Positions 33,884 to 42,588 of a stretch of DNA of 64,000 nt are shown here, piece after piece. The translations under genes were made by a program, and so were the position numbers. The first letter of the stretch is position 1. Each line of letters begins with the position of its first letter. Origin of the DNA: Acidobacteriota bacterium (GTDB taxonomy: Bacteria; Acidobacteriota; Terriglobia; Terriglobales; Acidobacteriaceae). The stretch is taken from contig JAJXYY010000026.1 in NCBI GenBank assembly GCA_021780315.1, positions 62,001 to 126,000 of the forward strand. Direction: 5' to 3'. The notes below the pieces were generated by a model. The model worked only from the letters and a program-made list of their open reading frames with translations. It did no database searches and was not told where the DNA came from.

Positions 33884-34905
33884 ACCCCAATCCCTCCCAC
33901 CTCACCGAATACCTCGACGGCACCACCGCCGATCCCTCCCCCGCCATCGCCCGTGCCGCCGCCATCCTCCGTGCCCGTGGCACCGTCGCCTTCCCCACCG
34001 AGACCGTCTACGGCCTCGGCGCCAACGCCCTCGATCCCCAGGCCGTCGCCCGCATCTTCACCGCCAAGCAGCGCCCCTCCTGGGACCCCCTCATCGTTCA
34101 CGTCTGCGACCCGGTCATGCTCGCCTCCATCGCCGTCGTCTCCCCCCAGGCCCAGCGCCTCATGGACGCCTTCTGGCCCGGCCCCCTCACCCTTCTCCTC
34201 CCCCGCACCCCCGCCATCCCCGACGCCGTCACCTCCAGCCGCCCCCTCGTAGGCGTCCGCATGCCCGCACACCCCCTCGCACTAGCCCTCATCCGAGCCA
34301 CTGGCCTGCCCATCGCCGCCCCCAGCGCCAACCGCTTCGGCCATACCAGCCCCACCACCGCCGCCCACGTCCTTGACGACCTCGACGGCCGCATCAACGC
34401 CATCCTAGACGGCGGCCCCACTTCAGTCGGCCTCGAGTCCACCGTCTTCGACCCCGCCACCAACACCCTCTACCGCCCCGGTGCCGTCACCCCCGCTATG
34501 CTGGAGACCATCACCGGCCCCATCACACTCTTCCAGCCACCCCAACACCCGGCCCAGCCCGAATCCCTCCCCTCGCCCGGGGTAGGCATCCGCCACTACG
34601 CACCCCATGCCACCCTCCTCCTGGTAAAAGACCAATCCACGCTCGACCAGCAAATCAGTCGCCTCTCCCAACGCGGAGAACGAGTCGGCGTGATGCTGCC
34701 CCACGGCTGGATTGCACCTCCCACCACCGAGACCTACCCCTGGGCCCACTGGGACGAGCCATCGGGCCTGGCCCACCGCCTCTTCAGCGGCCTCCGCCAC
34801 CTCGACCAGCGTGGCGTCACCTATATCCTGTGCCCCCTCCCCGAAGCACACGGCATCCGCCTGGCCATCCGCGATCGTCTCCTCAAGGCAGCCCGCACCA
34901 GCTAA
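33880..34905 (+). CDS. tsaC: L-threonylcarbamoyladenylate synthase (Sua5/TsaC type)
   Basis: The enzyme makes threonylcarbamoyl-AMP from threonine, bicarbonate and ATP for the t6A37 modification of tRNAs. The 341-residue product has a YrdC/TsaC domain (GTVAFPTETVYGLGANA, KQRPSWDPLIVHV, FWPGPLTLLLPR, VGVRMPAHPLAL, PIAAPSANRFG, LESTVFD) and a C-terminal SUA5 domain (PGVGIRHYAPHATLLL). It is thus the long Sua5-type. The start overlaps the holB stop (ATGA); a longer frame from 33,766 lies inside holB. Confidence 0.93.
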   Translation: MNPNPSHLTEYLDGTTADPSPAIARAAAILRARGTVAFPTETVYGLGANALDPQAVARIFTAKQRPSWDPLIVHVCDPVMLASIAVVSPQAQRLMDAFWPGPLTLLLPRTPAIPDAVTSSRPLVGVRMPAHPLALALIRATGLPIAAPSANRFGHTSPTTAAHVLDDLDGRINAILDGGPTSVGLESTVFDPATNTLYRPGAVTPAMLETITGPITLFQPPQHPAQPESLPSPGVGIRHYAPHATLLLVKDQSTLDQQISRLSQRGERVGVMLPHGWIAPPTTETYPWAHWDEPSGLAHRLFSGLRHLDQRGVTYILCPLPEAHGIRLAIRDRLLKAARTS

Positions 34906-34981
34906 CGTCTTCCCCGCATCCATCCCGGCAAGTCCATAAACAATTTTCACCACCCACTACACGCCAGCTTTATACTCAGAT

Positions 34982-35593
34982 ATGCAAAGTGCCGAGATCG
35001 AACTAAAATTTCCCGTAGCCGATCCTGCCGCCCTCGAGTCCCGGCTCACCCAACTCGGCTTCCATCTCGACACTCCCCGCACCTTCGAACACAATACCCT
35101 CTACGACACCGCAGATCGCAACCTTCGCACTCGCAGACAACTCCTCCGCATTCGTCAATACGGCAGTCTCTGCACCCTCACCCACAAGCGCCAACCAGAC
35201 CAGCAGGATCCCGTCGATACCACCCGCTACAAGGTCCGCATCGAGACCGAGACCACCATCAGCGAAGGCCCGGCGCTCGCCGAAGTCTTCCAGCAACTCG
35301 GCTTCAGCCCCGCCTTCGTCTACGAGAAGTACCGCTCCGAGTGGTCGCACCCCATCGCCCCCAACTCTGCCACCATCGCCCACCTCGTCCTCGACGAAAC
35401 CCCTATCGGCACCTACGCTGAGCTCGAAGGCCCCACCGACTGGATCGACCGCACCCTTATCGAACTCAATGTCGATCCCGCCACCTGCCTCACCGATAGC
35501 TACGGCAAGCTCTTCCTTGACTGGAAACAGCGCACCGGCAGCTCCGCCGAAAACCTCACCTTCGCAGAGATTGCTGTACCTGCACTTGTGTAA
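34982..35593 (+). CDS. CYTH domain protein (CyaB/ThTPase-like)
   Basis: A 203-residue protein with the CYTH signature ExExK (EIELK, residues 5-9) at the N-terminus, followed by the tunnel-forming strands TLYDTADRNLRTRRQLLRIR, CTLTHKR, RYKVRIETETTI, VYEKYRSEW, and LVLDETPIGTYAELEG. Members bind triphosphate compounds and include class IV adenylate cyclases and thiamine triphosphatases. Which activity applies here cannot be seen. It stands alone, 76 bases after tsaC. Confidence 0.87.
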   Translation: MQSAEIELKFPVADPAALESRLTQLGFHLDTPRTFEHNTLYDTADRNLRTRRQLLRIRQYGSLCTLTHKRQPDQQDPVDTTRYKVRIETETTISEGPALAEVFQQLGFSPAFVYEKYRSEWSHPIAPNSATIAHLVLDETPIGTYAELEGPTDWIDRTLIELNVDPATCLTDSYGKLFLDWKQRTGSSAENLTFAEIAVPALV

Positions 35594-35653
35594 CCTGACG
35601 CACTAAAGCCTCCCCCAAGGTCGCCGATACAGCCTCTATACCCGGAGGCTTCC

Positions 35654-35977
35654 TTGCGATCCACTCTTCGTTCTCTCTTCCTCATCTCTCTGGCCACACT
35701 GATCTCCATCCCCCTTCCAGCGGAAACCCACCGCACCATCATCTCCAAATCTCCCCCCACCTACCCAGAACTCGCGCGACGCATGCGCATCTCCGGCAAG
35801 GTCGTCCTCGTCGTAGTCGTCCTTCCCGATGGCTCCGTCTCCGACACTCACCCCGAATCAGGCCATGCCATGCTCGTTCCAGCCGCCCAGGATGCTGTCC
35901 GCCACTGGAGGTTTGCCCCCGCACCCGAAACCTCCGAGACCACAGTAGAGATCAACTTTACCGATACCGCCCACTAA
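35654..35977 (+). CDS. Small exported TonB C-terminal domain protein
   Basis: A 107-residue protein: a signal peptide (hydrophobic residues 7-22, ending near PLPAE) followed by one TonB C-terminal domain (PPTYPELARRMRISGKVVLV, VLPDGSVSDTHPESGH, AAQDAVRHWRFAPAPE). It lacks the N-terminal membrane anchor and Pro-rich spacer of true TonB, so it cannot span the periplasm in the usual way. The start is TTG with GGAGG five bases upstream. Role unknown. Confidence 0.8.
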   Translation: MRSTLRSLFLISLATLISIPLPAETHRTIISKSPPTYPELARRMRISGKVVLVVVVLPDGSVSDTHPESGHAMLVPAAQDAVRHWRFAPAPETSETTVEINFTDTAH

Positions 35978-36019
35978 CCTCAGCCACGCCATTCAGCGTC
36001 AGCGCATACAAAGGACAGC

Positions 36020-37729
36020 ATGAAACTCGAAGCAAAACTCGGACTCAGCACCGGCCTACTCGTTCTAGCCATGTTCCTCAGCGCCTACACCGCACATGTG
36101 CGTATTCAGGAGGCGAACGACCTCTCCTCATCTATCGTGACTCGACGCATGCCTGCTGTCATGGCCCTCCGAGACGCCCGTCTCAGCCTCGTAGAAGGCA
36201 TCCGCACTCTCGAATCCTACTTGCTCTTCGGCATCGACCAGCAATCCGCTGCCGACTACCAGAAGCAGCGCGCAAACGAGTGGCAGGTCGTGGACCACGC
36301 CTTGGCCGAACTCCAGAAATCCGTCCAGACCTTCGATCTCGGCAACGATCGCGAAAAGCTCAACACCATCGTCTCGGACCTCAACAGTCTCTGCACTCTT
36401 GAAGACAAAGTGGAGCAATTGAACGCATCCCACACCCCCGAAGGCACCACTCAGGCATACGACCTGCTCCGCAACGAAATCGTCACCCGTCACACCAAGA
36501 TCAACATCGACCTCAATCAACTCATCGCCGAGCAGGTCAGCCAATCCAACGTAGAGGCCGAGCAGTTGCAGCGCGCCAATCACTCTGTGCTCCTCACCCT
36601 CTGGCTCACGACACTCTTCGGCGCAGCCATCGGGGGCTCTCTCTCCATGCTCCTCGGTCGTCGCATCGCCTCCGCCGTCAACATCGTCGCCCAGAGAGCA
36701 AACGCCATCGCTGCTGGCGATCTCACCGGAAAGGAACTCGACCTCCATAGCAACGATCAAATCGGCAATCTCGTCGTCTCCATGCAGCAGATGCAGGACA
36801 ATCTGGGCACCATCATCGGCACCGTGGTGCAGACGGCTGGCACGCTCACCGGCAACGCCGCCTCTATGCGCACCGCCAGCGATCGCATGCACCGCCGCAT
36901 CGACCAACAAAGCCAGCAGACCCAGCAAGCCGCCTCCGCAATGCAGGAGATGTCCGCCTCCATTGCCGAAGTCTCCCGCCACACCCAGTCCGCAGCAGAA
37001 ACCGCACGCAACGCAGCCGAAACTGCACGTGCCGGTGGAACCATCGTCAAAGAGGTCCTCGGCAACATGCACTCCATCGCTACCGCAGTCAGCGAAACCT
37101 CTGCTACCGTCGGTCTCCTCGGCGACGACTCCCGCAAGATCAGCCAGATCGTTACCGTCATCGAAGAGATCGCTCGCAAGACTAATCTCCTCGCCCTCAA
37201 CGCAGCCATCGAGGCAGCACGCGCTGGCGATCAGGGCCGAGGCTTCGCAGTCGTAGCCGGCGAGGTACGTCGACTCGCCGAGTCCACCGCCCTGGCCACC
37301 GGAGAGATCGCCAGCATGATTCAGGGCGTTCAGGATCGTACCCGCACCGCCATCGCCAGTATGGCCAGCGGTACCGGCACCGTCGAGCACGGCGTCGTCA
37401 CCACCACCCAGGCCGGCGAAGCACTCCAGCGCATCATTGGTATGGCCGAACAGGTTGACCGCATGATCACCCAGATCGCCATCGCCGCCAACCAGCAGTC
37501 CGTCGCCGCAAATCAATCCAGCTCCAGCCTCGACTCCATCCACTCCCTCAGCCACGAAAACCTCACTGAGATGGCCACCACCGCAGCCGGAATCGAATCA
37601 CTTCGCACCACCGCAGCAGCCTTGGAACATCAGGTGGACCACTTCCACCTCCAAACTCCCATCTCCACATCAACTCAACGCGCTACCACACGCCCCGCAC
37701 CCCACTACTCCGTCCCCCAACCCGCCTGA
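36020..37729 (+). CDS. Methyl-accepting chemotaxis protein
   Basis: A 569-residue chemoreceptor. The first membrane helix (residues 8-26), a helical periplasmic domain of the four-helix bundle type (about 27-190), the second membrane helix (about 190-212), a HAMP linker ([20 protein letters not shown]), and the cytoplasmic signalling domain are in order. The hairpin tip shows [20 protein letters not shown] and [19 protein letters not shown]. There is no C-terminal CheR-binding pentapeptide; the last residues are Thr/Pro-rich. Together with the flagellar genes it supports a chemotactic organism. AAAGGA precedes the ATG. Confidence 0.94.
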   Translation: MKLEAKLGLSTGLLVLAMFLSAYTAHVRIQEANDLSSSIVTRRMPAVMALRDARLSLVEGIRTLESYLLFGIDQQSAADYQKQRANEWQVVDHALAELQKSVQTFDLGNDREKLNTIVSDLNSLCTLEDKVEQLNASHTPEGTTQAYDLLRNEIVTRHTKINIDLNQLIAEQVSQSNVEAEQLQRANHSVLLTLWLTTLFGAAIGGSLSMLLGRRIASAVNIVAQRANAIAAGDLTGKELDLHSNDQIGNLVVSMQQMQDNLGTIIGTVVQTAGTLTGNAASMRTASDRMHRRIDQQSQQTQQAASAMQEMSASIAEVSRHTQSAAETARNAAETARAGGTIVKEVLGNMHSIATAVSETSATVGLLGDDSRKISQIVTVIEEIARKTNLLALNAAIEAARAGDQGRGFAVVAGEVRRLAESTALATGEIASMIQGVQDRTRTAIASMASGTGTVEHGVVTTTQAGEALQRIIGMAEQVDRMITQIAIAANQQSVAANQSSSSLDSIHSLSHENLTEMATTAAGIESLRTTAAALEHQVDHFHLQTPISTSTQRATTRPAPHYSVPQPA

Positions 37730-37760
37730 CACTACCCGGCTTCACCAACCAAATGAAAAG

Positions 37761-37782
37761 GGGTCCGCAACCAGGCGGACCC
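37761..37782. terminator. Bidirectional terminator between chemoreceptor and TonB genes
   Basis: GGGTCCGC (37761-37768) and GCGGACCC (37775-37782) form a perfect eight-base stem with a six-base loop. The plus strand continues CTCTTCGTT and the minus strand continues CTTTTCATTT. It sits between two convergent genes. Confidence 0.75.
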
Positions 37783-37807
37783 TCTTCGTTCTACCTAACC
37801 CAACCAG

Positions 37808-38773
37808 CTAGAAGATCTGGAAGTTCACTTCTACATTCAACTCAACCAGTACCGGCTTGCCGTTCTCCATCGCAGGCTTGAACTTGTACTGCTTCACCGC
37901 CTCAACAGCCTTCTCATCCAGCCCCATGCCCACGCCACGAATCACATGCACATGGCTCGGATTTCCATTTTGATCAACGTAAAGATTAACCAGCACATTC
38001 CCAGCAACCTTCGCCTTGCGGGCCTCTTCCGAGAACTCAGGCTCTACCGAATAGATCAGGATCGGCGCAGAAACACCGCCACCAATCCGCCGCGGTCCGC
38101 CGCCCGTATTGCCGCCCGATCCCGGCCCCAGTCCAGATCCATTCCCTGAACCCAGTCCCGTTCCGGAGCCATTCCCCATCGACATCCCCACCAACGGCGA
38201 ATTCGCCACTCCAATCTGAGGAATGCTGCTCGCCATCTTGACGTCTTTCTGTACCTCAATCGTCGGCTGAATCTTGATCTTCGGGTCCTGCATCGGAGGA
38301 GCCTTCGGAGGAACAATCTGCGTGTCCGCAAACTTCGGCGGAGTCCCCTTGGTCACCGGAGTCGGCCCACGCTGACCACCGCCACCGCCCATCGATTGGG
38401 CCTTCGCAGGAGCCATCGGAGGAACTGTCAGTTCCACCGGAACCAGCGTCGTTACGCTCTTTGTTCCCATCGAAATATGCTTCGCCAAAAGCCATGCAAT
38501 CAAAAGGATCACGAGCCCATGTAGCACAACTGCGATCGCCGTCGAGGTCGGGTCACGCTTAACCGCCATCCGGTCAGCCACCGCGATCGGCTTCGACTCC
38601 AGCTTCAGTGGTGGCAACTTCACAGGAAAAAACACGTCCCGGACGCTGCTCATCAGCGAGCTGAAAACACCTTCTTCCTTCGTCTCGGTCCAGCGTGGAG
38701 CGTCCCCACCGCGCAGCACAGGCGGCTCGTGCGTAGGGTCTATCTCCGGTGGTATCAACAATGAATTCGCCAT
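37808..38773 (-). CDS. TonB-family energy transducer
   Basis: A protein of about 321 residues. An acidic N-terminal cytoplasmic part leads into one membrane helix (STAIAVVLHGLVILLIAWLL), a Pro/Gly-rich periplasmic spacer with NGSGTGLGSGNGSGLGPGSG, and the TonB C-terminal domain (PEFSEEARKAKVAGNVLVNL, VDQNGNPSHVHVIRGVGMGL, AVEAVKQYKFKPAMENGKPV). It should transmit proton-motive force to outer-membrane transporters. ATG 38,773 is preferred; a GTG at 38,845 is possible. It is divergent from ileS. Confidence 0.88.
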   Translation of the reverse strand: MANSLLIPPEIDPTHEPPVLRGGDAPRWTETKEEGVFSSLMSSVRDVFFPVKLPPLKLESKPIAVADRMAVKRDPTSTAIAVVLHGLVILLIAWLLAKHISMGTKSVTTLVPVELTVPPMAPAKAQSMGGGGGQRGPTPVTKGTPPKFADTQIVPPKAPPMQDPKIKIQPTIEVQKDVKMASSIPQIGVANSPLVGMSMGNGSGTGLGSGNGSGLGPGSGGNTGGGPRRIGGGVSAPILIYSVEPEFSEEARKAKVAGNVLVNLYVDQNGNPSHVHVIRGVGMGLDEKAVEAVKQYKFKPAMENGKPVLVELNVEVNFQIF

Positions 38774-39067
38774 ATCGTTTGGTAGCCCCGGCGGTATCGG
38801 CGATCGCTCGCCATCCGCGTCATCCTCTCGTTCTCGTGCTCCCACTCTCTTCCAATACGCTTCCCGATCTCTGCCGGTTTTCTTCCTGGGGGCACTGCAA
38901 CTGGCTCCATATACATTCTACAAACATTCAAGAGCCTGTGCTTAATTCCTTGGACGCACTTCACCCGGTGGAAGTCTCGTTCCAACTCCGCTTCCACCCT
39001 CCGCACAGCTACAATAAGGGTTTGGCGCAAACCTGAAACTCCGCCCCTGATGAACCACGAGGAAAGA

Positions 39068-42049
39068 ATGCCGCAAGCTTCGGATCGCAACGCCGCTACT
39101 ACCCAGCCAGATCAGCCCGTCAAGGCCCTGAAGTCGACTCTCAACCTCCCCCAGACCGCCTTTCCCATGAAGGCCAATCTGCCCCTCAACGAGCCTGCCC
39201 GCCTCGCCCAATGGCAGACGCCGGACGCAGAAGGCAAAGACCTCTACGCCCAGATCCGCGCCGCGCGCGCCGGCTCGCCCAAGTACATCCTCCACGACGG
39301 CCCCCCCTACGCCAACGGAGCCATCCACCTCGGCCACGCACTCAACAAGTGCATCAAGGACTTCGTCGTCAAAACCAAGACCATGGCCGGCTTCGACTCC
39401 CCCTACGTCCCCGGCTGGGACTGCCACGGCCTCCCCATCGAAATCAAAGTCGACGAGCAGCTAGGCCGCAAGAAACTCGAAATGGACCCCATCGCCGTAC
39501 GCCGCGCCTGCCGCGAGTACGCGCAGAAGTACGTCGATCTCCAGCGCAGCCAGTTCGAGCGCATCGGCGTCTTCGGCCGCTGGAACCAGCCCTACCTCAC
39601 CATGTCCTTCCCCTACGAGGCCTCCATCGTAGAGACCTTCTACGACTTCTTCGAAAAAGGCTTCGTGTACAAGGGCCTCAAACCCGTCTACTGGTGCATC
39701 CACGACCGCACCGCCCTCGCCGAGGCGGAAGTCGAGTACGAGCAGCACACCAGCCCCAGCGTCTACATCCGCTACGCCCTCACCAGCGACCCCGCCGCCA
39801 TCCACCCCGCGCTCGCCGGCCACAATGTCAACACCATCATCTGGACCACCACCCCCTGGACCATCCCCGCCTCCCAGGCCGTAGCCTTCAACCCCGAAAT
39901 GGAGTATGTCGCCCTCGGCACTGAGGAAAACACCACATACATCATCTCCGCCGACCTCGCCCCACAAGTCATCCAGGCCTGCAACCTCACTGGCACCAAC
40001 GAGATCGCCCGCTTCAAAGGCGAGATGCTCGACCGCGTCACCTTCCATCACCCCTTCCTCGACCGCAGCATCCTCGGCGTCCTGGCCTCCTACGTCACCG
40101 CCGACCAGGGCACCGGAGCGGTCCACACCGCACCCGCCCACGGCGTAGACGACTTCGCCACCGGCAAGCGCTACAACCTGCCCGAGATCCAGTATGTAGA
40201 CAACTCCGGCCGCCAGCGCAACACCTCCGACGCCGCCTCCCACCACACCACCCAGCCTTACGAAGACCTCACTGTCTTCAAGTCCAACCCCGTCATCATC
40301 GAACTCCTCAAAGAAAATGGCGCGCTCCTCAACGCTACCGCCTTCGAGCACTCCTACCCGCACTGCTGGCGCTGCCACAACCCCGTCATCGTCCGCGCCA
40401 CCGAGCAGTGGTTCATCGAGATGGACAAAGAGATGGTCGCGTCCGACGGCACCATCACCACCTACCGCCAACGCACCCTCGATGAGATTGCCAAAGTCAC
40501 CTGGGACCCCGCCTGGGGCGAAGAGCGCATCTCCAACATGATCGCCACCCGTCCCGACTGGTGCATCTCCCGCCAGCGCATCTGGGGCGTACCCATCGCA
40601 GTCTTCCTCTGTGAAAAGTGCCACACTCCCCTGCACAACCCCGCCATCAATAAATCCATCGTCGATCTCTTCCACAAGGAAGGCGCCGACGCCTGGTACT
40701 CCCACGACGTAGCCACCCTCCTCCCTACCGGCACCGCCTGCGCCTGCGGAGGCACCGAATTCCGTAAGGAGATGGACATCCTCGACGTCTGGTTTGAGTC
40801 CGGTGCCTCCTGGCACGCCGTCCTCGACATCGAACCCGAACTCCACTGGCCCGCCGACCTCTACACTGAGGGCGGCGACCAACATCGCGGCTGGTTCCAC
40901 TCCTCGCTCCTCACCTCCGTCGCGGTTCGCGGCGAAGCCCCCTACAAGATGGTCGCCACCTCCGGTTGGACCCTCGACGAACAGGGCCGCGCCTTCTCCA
41001 AGTCCCTCGGCAACGGCGTCGATCCCGTCGACGTCGCCAAGCGCCTCGGCGGCGAGATCATCCGCCTCTGGGTAGCCTCCGTCGACTTCCGCGAAGACGT
41101 CGCCGCCAGCGAAAACCTCATGCAGCGGGTCAGCGACAATTATCGCAAGCTCCGCAACACCCTCCGCTTCCTCCTCGGCAACCTCCACGACTTCTCCCCC
41201 GCGACCAACGCCCTCTCTTTCGCGGCTATGGAGCCACTCGACCAGTACATCCTCGCCAGACTCGCCGAACTCACCACCAAAATTCGCGCCGCCTACGATG
41301 CCTTCGAGTTCCACCGCGCCTATCACGCCCTCAACGAGTTCGTGAACACCGACCTCAGCGCCCTCTACCTCGACGTCCTCAAAGACCGCCTCTACACCTT
41401 CGCCCCCGACCACCCCGCCCGCCGCTCCGCGCAAACCGCCCTCTGGCGCATCGCCGAAGCCCTCACCCGCCTCATCGCCCCCATCCTCAGCTTCACCGCC
41501 GACGAAGTCTGGGCCCTGCTCCCACCAGTAGATACCCGCGAGCCCAGCGTGCACCTCGCCCTATTCCCCAACCTCGCCGACATCGTCCCCGGCAACACCT
41601 CCAGCCTGCTAGCCGACTGGAAGCAACTGCTCCTCATCCGCGAGCAGGCCATGAAGGCCCTCGAAGAAGCCCGCGCACTCAAGACCATCGGCAAGGGCCT
41701 CGAAGCCGCCGTGGAACTCGAAGCCGCCAACGACGCCAGCACCACGCACTACGATCTGCTGCTGCGCTACCAACAGAGTCTCCCCGAACTGCTCAACGTC
41801 TCCACCGTCCAGATCTCCGTCTACTTGAATCCGGAAGCCTCTGCCTCATGGATGAACGCCAAAGCCAAACCTGCCACCGGCACCAAATGCGAACGCTGCT
41901 GGCGCTTCACCGCTGACGTGGGCGATCAGCCCAGCTACCCCACCGTCTGCCTCCGCTGCGCCGAAGCCCTCGCCGCCATCCACTTCGCCCCATACGAAAA
42001 ATCCGTATCCACTCCTGCCGATGCCGCAGCCTCGGAGCCACAAGCCTAA
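39068..42049 (+). CDS. ileS: Isoleucyl-tRNA synthetase
   Basis: Class I synthetase charging tRNA(Ile). The 993-residue protein has the HIGH-type motif PPYANGAIHLGHAL (HLGH near residue 87), PGWDCHGLPIE, the editing domain (TTPWTIPASQAVAF, GTGAVHTAPAHGVDDF), a KMSKS variant AFSKSLGN, and the C-terminal zinc cluster CERCWRF plus CLRC. Length is slightly above the common 930-960 because of an N-terminal extension and an insertion. ATG 39,068 has GAGG five bases upstream; ATG 39,050 is the alternative. It overlaps lspA by one base (TAATG). Confidence 0.97.
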   Translation: MPQASDRNAATTQPDQPVKALKSTLNLPQTAFPMKANLPLNEPARLAQWQTPDAEGKDLYAQIRAARAGSPKYILHDGPPYANGAIHLGHALNKCIKDFVVKTKTMAGFDSPYVPGWDCHGLPIEIKVDEQLGRKKLEMDPIAVRRACREYAQKYVDLQRSQFERIGVFGRWNQPYLTMSFPYEASIVETFYDFFEKGFVYKGLKPVYWCIHDRTALAEAEVEYEQHTSPSVYIRYALTSDPAAIHPALAGHNVNTIIWTTTPWTIPASQAVAFNPEMEYVALGTEENTTYIISADLAPQVIQACNLTGTNEIARFKGEMLDRVTFHHPFLDRSILGVLASYVTADQGTGAVHTAPAHGVDDFATGKRYNLPEIQYVDNSGRQRNTSDAASHHTTQPYEDLTVFKSNPVIIELLKENGALLNATAFEHSYPHCWRCHNPVIVRATEQWFIEMDKEMVASDGTITTYRQRTLDEIAKVTWDPAWGEERISNMIATRPDWCISRQRIWGVPIAVFLCEKCHTPLHNPAINKSIVDLFHKEGADAWYSHDVATLLPTGTACACGGTEFRKEMDILDVWFESGASWHAVLDIEPELHWPADLYTEGGDQHRGWFHSSLLTSVAVRGEAPYKMVATSGWTLDEQGRAFSKSLGNGVDPVDVAKRLGGEIIRLWVASVDFREDVAASENLMQRVSDNYRKLRNTLRFLLGNLHDFSPATNALSFAAMEPLDQYILARLAELTTKIRAAYDAFEFHRAYHALNEFVNTDLSALYLDVLKDRLYTFAPDHPARRSAQTALWRIAEALTRLIAPILSFTADEVWALLPPVDTREPSVHLALFPNLADIVPGNTSSLLADWKQLLLIREQAMKALEEARALKTIGKGLEAAVELEAANDASTTHYDLLLRYQQSLPELLNVSTVQISVYLNPEASASWMNAKAKPATGTKCERCWRFTADVGDQPSYPTVCLRCAEALAAIHFAPYEKSVSTPADAAASEPQA

Positions 42050-42552
42050 TGACCTCCACCACCCAATCCCGAGACTACCGCCCCATCCTCTTCGCCCTCA
42101 CCGCGCTCGTCGTCCTGCTCGATCGCCTCAGCAAACTCTGGATCGACAGCCACATCCAGATGGGAACCTACATCACTCTCATCCCCGGTGTCTTCCGACT
42201 CTCACACGTCCTCAACACTGGCGCCGCCTTCTCGCTCTTCGCGGACTCGCTCTCACCCAGCACCGTCCGCAATGCTCTCATCGCCTTCTCCGTCATCGCC
42301 TGCCTCATCGTCGTGGCCATGCTCTGGCGCACCGGACGCACCCTCACCCTCGGCTCCGTTGCCTTCGCCCTCATCCTCGGCGGAGCCATCGGCAACCTCT
42401 ACGACCGCATCCGTTTCGCCCACGTCATCGACTTCCTCGAAGTCCGCATCATCCACTACCACTGGCCCGACTTCAACATCGCCGACTCATGCATCGTCAT
42501 CGGAGCCGGACTACTCCTCCTCGAAATCCTACGTCCCCAACCCACTGTCTAG
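42049..42552 (+). CDS. lspA: Lipoprotein signal peptidase II
   Basis: LspA cleaves the signal peptide of diacylglyceryl-modified prolipoproteins in the inner membrane. The 167-residue protein has four hydrophobic helices, the conserved LNTGAAFSLF, and the catalytic Asp motifs GNLYDRIRFAHVIDFLEV and FNIADSCI. The start overlaps the ileS stop codon, an arrangement common in bacteria. Lgt, the preceding enzyme of lipoprotein maturation, is encoded at 57,924-58,787. Confidence 0.96.
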   Translation: MTSTTQSRDYRPILFALTALVVLLDRLSKLWIDSHIQMGTYITLIPGVFRLSHVLNTGAAFSLFADSLSPSTVRNALIAFSVIACLIVVAMLWRTGRTLTLGSVAFALILGGAIGNLYDRIRFAHVIDFLEVRIIHYHWPDFNIADSCIVIGAGLLLLEILRPQPTV

Positions 42553-42588
42553 CCGGTCATCTACTCTGTCGCCAATACCCTGCCCCTT

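Noticed and set aside
39461-41554. A 697-codon minus-strand open frame opposite ileS
   Set aside because: It is the mirror of a GC-rich gene with C-ending codons; its product is Gly/Val/Glu-rich with no domain, while ileS in the other strand is unmistakable.
42553-42588. LexA box upstream of uvrA (and of uvrB at 26,615-26,647)
   Set aside because: Neither short intergenic region contains GTTC/GAAC half-sites at the spacing seen at lexA.
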